Assembly (NCBI GenBank): GCA_050180235.1 | Contig: JBFXEJ010000163.1 | Location: forward strand, 1 to 10,040 | Direction of reading: 5' to 3' | DNA: 10,040 nucleotides | DNA from: JAABRU01 sp050180235 | GTDB lineage: Bacteria > Desulfobacterota > Desulfobacteria > Desulfobacterales > Desulfococcaceae | Part shown: one piece after another, positions 8,084 to 10,040 of the stretch | Layout: every line of letters begins with the position of its first letter | Position numbering within the stretch: the stretch's first letter is position 1 | Translations under genes and position numbers: made by a program | Notes under the pieces: generated by a model | Told to the model about the DNA's origin: nothing | The model's database searches: none | Seen by the model: only the letters and a program-made list of their open reading frames with translations

Positions 8084-8119
8084 CTGCTTTATGCAGATTC
8101 AGAAACAGGATGCGCTGCT

Positions 8120-8662
8120 TTGAACAGAAAAACGGAAACATATTCTTTTAAAACCATTCTGGTGCAGGGAATTATCATTTTTCTCCTGCTTGGAATCATC
8201 TGGTTTTTCAAAACCCTTCCTGAATGGATTTTCCAAAGGGAGATGGAAAGGCAGTTGGCTCTGATTCCAAAACCTGCGGAGATTCCGACTGTTCCCCTGT
8301 CAAAAACAGAATCCATGCCTGTGGCAAAGCCGGTCAGAAAACCGGTTTCCCCGGAGCAGATTTACGCAGCACTGAAACAGATAAAAGATCCGGAACTGGA
8401 TATCAATATTGTGGATCTGGGTTTGATCCGTAATGTGCATTCAGATGAAAAAGGCATTACTGTCACCATGATTCTGACCACCCCTTTCTGTCCTTATCAG
8501 ACCGGTATAGTCAGCAGTGTAAAGGAAGCTGTGAAAAAAATTTCGCAGCAGGAATCCGTATCTGTGCATATGGATTATTCCCGGAAATGGACGGCAGATG
8601 ATCTGAGTGAAGAAGGCAGAAAACAGTGGGAATCTTTTTTCAGAGGCAAAGGTGAAAAATGA
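8120..8662 (+). CDS. membrane-anchored DUF59 (MIP18/SufT-like) domain protein
   Basis: A 180-residue protein. Residues about 12-30 (TILVQGIIIFLLLGIIWFF) form one membrane helix. They are followed by an amphipathic stretch and a Pro/Lys-rich linker (about 50-78, IPKPAEIPTVPLSKTES...KPVRKPVSP). Residues about 79-155 are a DUF59 domain with the diagnostic DPELDINIVDLGLI and ITVTMILTTPFCPYQTG blocks. DUF59 proteins such as SufT and the MIP18/Mrp-associated family help assemble or deliver iron-sulfur clusters, and Cys124 in TTPFCP is at the family's conserved cysteine and is the only cysteine here. The start is a TTG preceded by AGGA 9 bases upstream; the first in-frame ATG (Met42) would delete the membrane helix. 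N-terminal positive charges (Arg3, Lys4, Lys11) and the lack of a clear cleavage site favour a signal anchor with the domain in the periplasm, which is unusual because DUF59 proteins are normally cytosolic. The stop overlaps the next gene's ATG (ATGA), implying coupled translation. Confidence 0.9.
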   Translation: MNRKTETYSFKTILVQGIIIFLLLGIIWFFKTLPEWIFQREMERQLALIPKPAEIPTVPLSKTESMPVAKPVRKPVSPEQIYAALKQIKDPELDINIVDLGLIRNVHSDEKGITVTMILTTPFCPYQTGIVSSVKEAVKKISQQESVSVHMDYSRKWTADDLSEEGRKQWESFFRGKGEK

Positions 8663-9273
8663 TTCTCAAAGCCCTGATGCTGGGACTTTCCGCAGGTGCA
8701 TTCTGCATGGGAACCTGCGCGCCGGTTCTCATGGGACTGCTGCTGTCCCGCGCAGAAAAGGGCTGGAGGGGAAATGCTGTTTCACTCGGACTGTTTCTTC
8801 TAGGGCGTTTTCTGGCTTATATCCTCTTTGCAGTAATCAGCTTCGGCATTGGTGAAATCTTCCGGGGCAGCATGATTTTCAGCACCCTGCTGCTTCCGTC
8901 AGGAGAAATTCTGCTGGGACTGCTCATGCTCATTTATTCCATACATACACACTTTCCCCACCTGAGTTTCTGCGGAACAGCGCTTAAATGGCCCCAATCC
9001 CGCTGGACTCTGTTCGCAGCCGGGGTTTTCACCGGCATGAACCTCTGCCCGCCCTTTCTAATGGCAGTCGGCATGGCTGCGGACTCGGTTTCTGTATGGG
9101 ACAGCATTCTGTTTTTTACCGTATTTTTCATGACCACCACACTTTATCTCCTGCCCTTTGTCTTCTCCGGGATTGCTGCCCGTTTTGCCCCTGTCCGGTC
9201 CGCAGCCCGGATTGTCTGCGGACTGACCGGTTTTTGGCTTATCCGGATCGGTATGGAAAAACTGACTGCCTAA
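8659..9273 (+). CDS. small polytopic membrane protein, TauE/SafE- or CcdA/DsbD-like, with paired Cys-Pro motifs
   Basis: A 204-residue, highly hydrophobic protein with about six membrane helices in two similar halves. The first half opens with GLSAGAFCMGTCAPVLMGLLL (Cys16, Cys20, Ala-Pro). The second opens at about residue 121 with GVFTGMNLCPPFLMAVGMA (Cys130, Pro-Pro). This pseudo-symmetric Gly-rich helix with a Cys-Pro step in each half is typical of the CcdA/DsbD membrane-domain superfamily, in which the two cysteines carry electrons from cytosolic thioredoxin to periplasmic thiols. Similar proteins are often named sulfite exporter TauE/SafE family or DsbD_2-like. The extra Cys16 and Cys105 (SFCGTA) are of unknown role. 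ATG 8659 overlaps the DUF59 stop, and AAAGGTG upstream can serve as ribosome binding site. The coupling suggests that the two proteins work together. A metal or anion exporter remains possible. Confidence 0.85.
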   Translation: MILKALMLGLSAGAFCMGTCAPVLMGLLLSRAEKGWRGNAVSLGLFLLGRFLAYILFAVISFGIGEIFRGSMIFSTLLLPSGEILLGLLMLIYSIHTHFPHLSFCGTALKWPQSRWTLFAAGVFTGMNLCPPFLMAVGMAADSVSVWDSILFFTVFFMTTTLYLLPFVFSGIAARFAPVRSAARIVCGLTGFWLIRIGMEKLTA

Positions 9274-9316
9274 CGTGAATCATGACAGTATCTTTATGAA
9301 GCTTCGTTAAATTTCG

Positions 9317-9363
9317 ATTTTTGTGTCTTTGCGGCAGTTTTTCTGCTGCAAACACACAAAAAT
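9317..9363. repeat. long near-perfect inverted repeat (21-base arms, T5 loop)
   Basis: Arms at 9317-9337 and 9343-9363 match over 21 positions with one mismatch and one G-U, around a loop of five T. The core pairs are GGCAG/CTGCT and TTTGC/GCAAA, and the outer part is ATTTTTGTGT against ACACAAAAAT. It lies 44 bases after the stop at 9273 and would fold into a very stable hairpin. The 5' arm is T-rich and the 3' arm A-rich on both strands, the reverse of a standard intrinsic terminator, so it may act as an mRNA end-protecting structure or be part of a repeat element. Confidence 0.8.
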
Positions 9364-9900
9364 CTGCTGTGGCATTTATTATTCTGTTTTTGAAAAAAAG
9401 ACTGTTTTTAAGTTACTTTGCCTAATATATGTCTTAAATCTGCTTAATACAGTATATTATCCATAAAATGATTTTTTGCTGTTTATTGGCATATTTTCTT
9501 TTTACAGCCAATATTGTCAATAATCAGACAGATTGATTTTAACTTTCCGTAAATCTGTTTTTTTGAATATTTTATGAAAAAAATCTGATTTGGAAAAAAA
9601 ATGATGAATCTGTTCATTCAGTGCTTAATATAGTAAATATATACATATGGAGCATTAAATATGTTTTAAACATTTTTTTGCACTGTTTCTGATATATTCA
9701 GTTTATACAGTTTCTGTGCTTATTTTTTTCATATAAGGATTTTTTTAAATATTTCTGCATTTAGGCCAAATTAATTCAAAATTTCTTTATTGCCGGAAGA
9801 ATTGACAGATTCATATACATCCCTGAACCATATTTCCGGAATAAATGAGGCAAAATTACCGGACAGTTAAGACTTATATCTCATAAATTCCTGTTTCGAA

Positions 9901-9942
9901 GAAAAAAACAGCACAATATGTTTATATTGGGTTGTTTTTTTC
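9901..9942. terminator. bidirectional terminator-like hairpin (19-base arms)
   Basis: Arms 9901-9919 and 9924-9942 pair over 19 positions with one mismatch and one G-U around the loop GTTT. The 5' arm begins GAAAAAAACA and the 3' arm ends TGTTTTTTTC, so on either strand an A-tract precedes and a T-tract follows the central stem, as in bidirectional intrinsic terminators. The central stem is rather A/T-rich, which weakens the case. Upstream CTGTTT (9891-9896) could alternatively pair with AAACAG (9906-9911). The nearest visible gene ends about 630 bases away, so it more likely ends transcripts of a gene beyond the right edge, or of an undetected RNA. Confidence 0.5.
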
Positions 9943-10040
9943 ATGATTTTTTTCCGAATCAGCCCTTAACCTCTCCTGCACTCCTGCCGAAGAAGCCGGA
10001 ATACGGTATTTCACTATTGTGCAATATGCTGTTGACAAAT

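Larger units (their letters stand above)
9274..10040. other. A+T-rich gene-free region
   Basis: About 770 bases with no open frame that looks like a gene on either strand; the longest candidates are runs of about 10-14 codons without ribosome binding sites. It is visibly richer in A+T than the coding parts, with many T6-T7 and A6-A7 runs. It holds two long near-perfect inverted repeats (listed separately). It also has a 7-base pair of arms TATTGGC/GCCAATA (9484-9490 and 9507-9513), a 13-base ATGTTTTAAACAT followed by a T7 run (9661-9680), and a degenerate direct repeat TGCTTAATA (9441 and 9622) with similar flanks. A TTGACA at 10033-10038 could be the -35 of a gene beyond the right edge. Confidence 0.7.

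Noticed and set aside
9271..9309. TAACG/CGTTA inverted pair around the end of the last gene
   Set aside because: The arms are only five bases with a long loop, which is expected by chance.
9457..9465. DnaA-box-like TTATCCATA in the A+T-rich region
   Set aside because: It is a single near-match with no cluster of further boxes, which is not enough to propose an origin.

Overview
This window looks like a chromosomal segment of a Gram-negative bacterium, most likely a deltaproteobacterial sulfate reducer of the Desulfobacterales type. That placement is an inference from the mix of genes: a chemoreceptor with a PocR-type sensor, a DUF59 protein beside a small TauE/SafE- or CcdA-like membrane protein, a large Eco57I-like restriction-modification enzyme, and a DDE transposase fragment. 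The sequence alone does not prove the taxon. Coding regions have moderate GC, and the right-hand gap is much richer in A+T.

Layout. The left half reads on the minus strand. In transcription order it holds purA (adenylosuccinate synthetase, 5463 to 4174), a 71-base imperfect palindrome (4059-4129), a single-chain restriction-modification protein (4016 to 234), and the first 55 codons of an IS5-like transposase that runs off the left edge (165 to 1). The right half reads on the plus strand: a methyl-accepting chemotaxis protein with a PocR-like sensor (5718-8009), a membrane-anchored DUF59 protein (8120-8662) whose stop overlaps the start of a small polytopic membrane protein with paired Cys-Pro motifs (8659-9273), and then about 770 bases with no gene. 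That last stretch is A+T rich and carries two long near-perfect inverted repeats. The two halves diverge from a 254-base intergenic region (5464-5717) that holds candidate promoters in both directions and a foldable leader in front of the chemoreceptor.

How the parts relate. purA is housekeeping. The restriction-modification gene and the transposase look like an accessory insertion downstream of it, and the palindromic repeat sits at the junction. The DUF59/membrane-protein pair is translationally coupled. Charge balance around the single DUF59 membrane segment, plus its Pro/Lys-rich linker, suggests that the domain faces the periplasm. The neighbour carries Cys-Pro motifs in both halves, as CcdA/DsbD-type electron carriers do. 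Together they may form a small envelope redox or metal-handling module, which I consider the most interesting candidate here. The DNA-level structures at 4059-4129, 9317-9363 and 9901-9942 are the other items worth following. I saw no tRNA, rRNA or CRISPR array.
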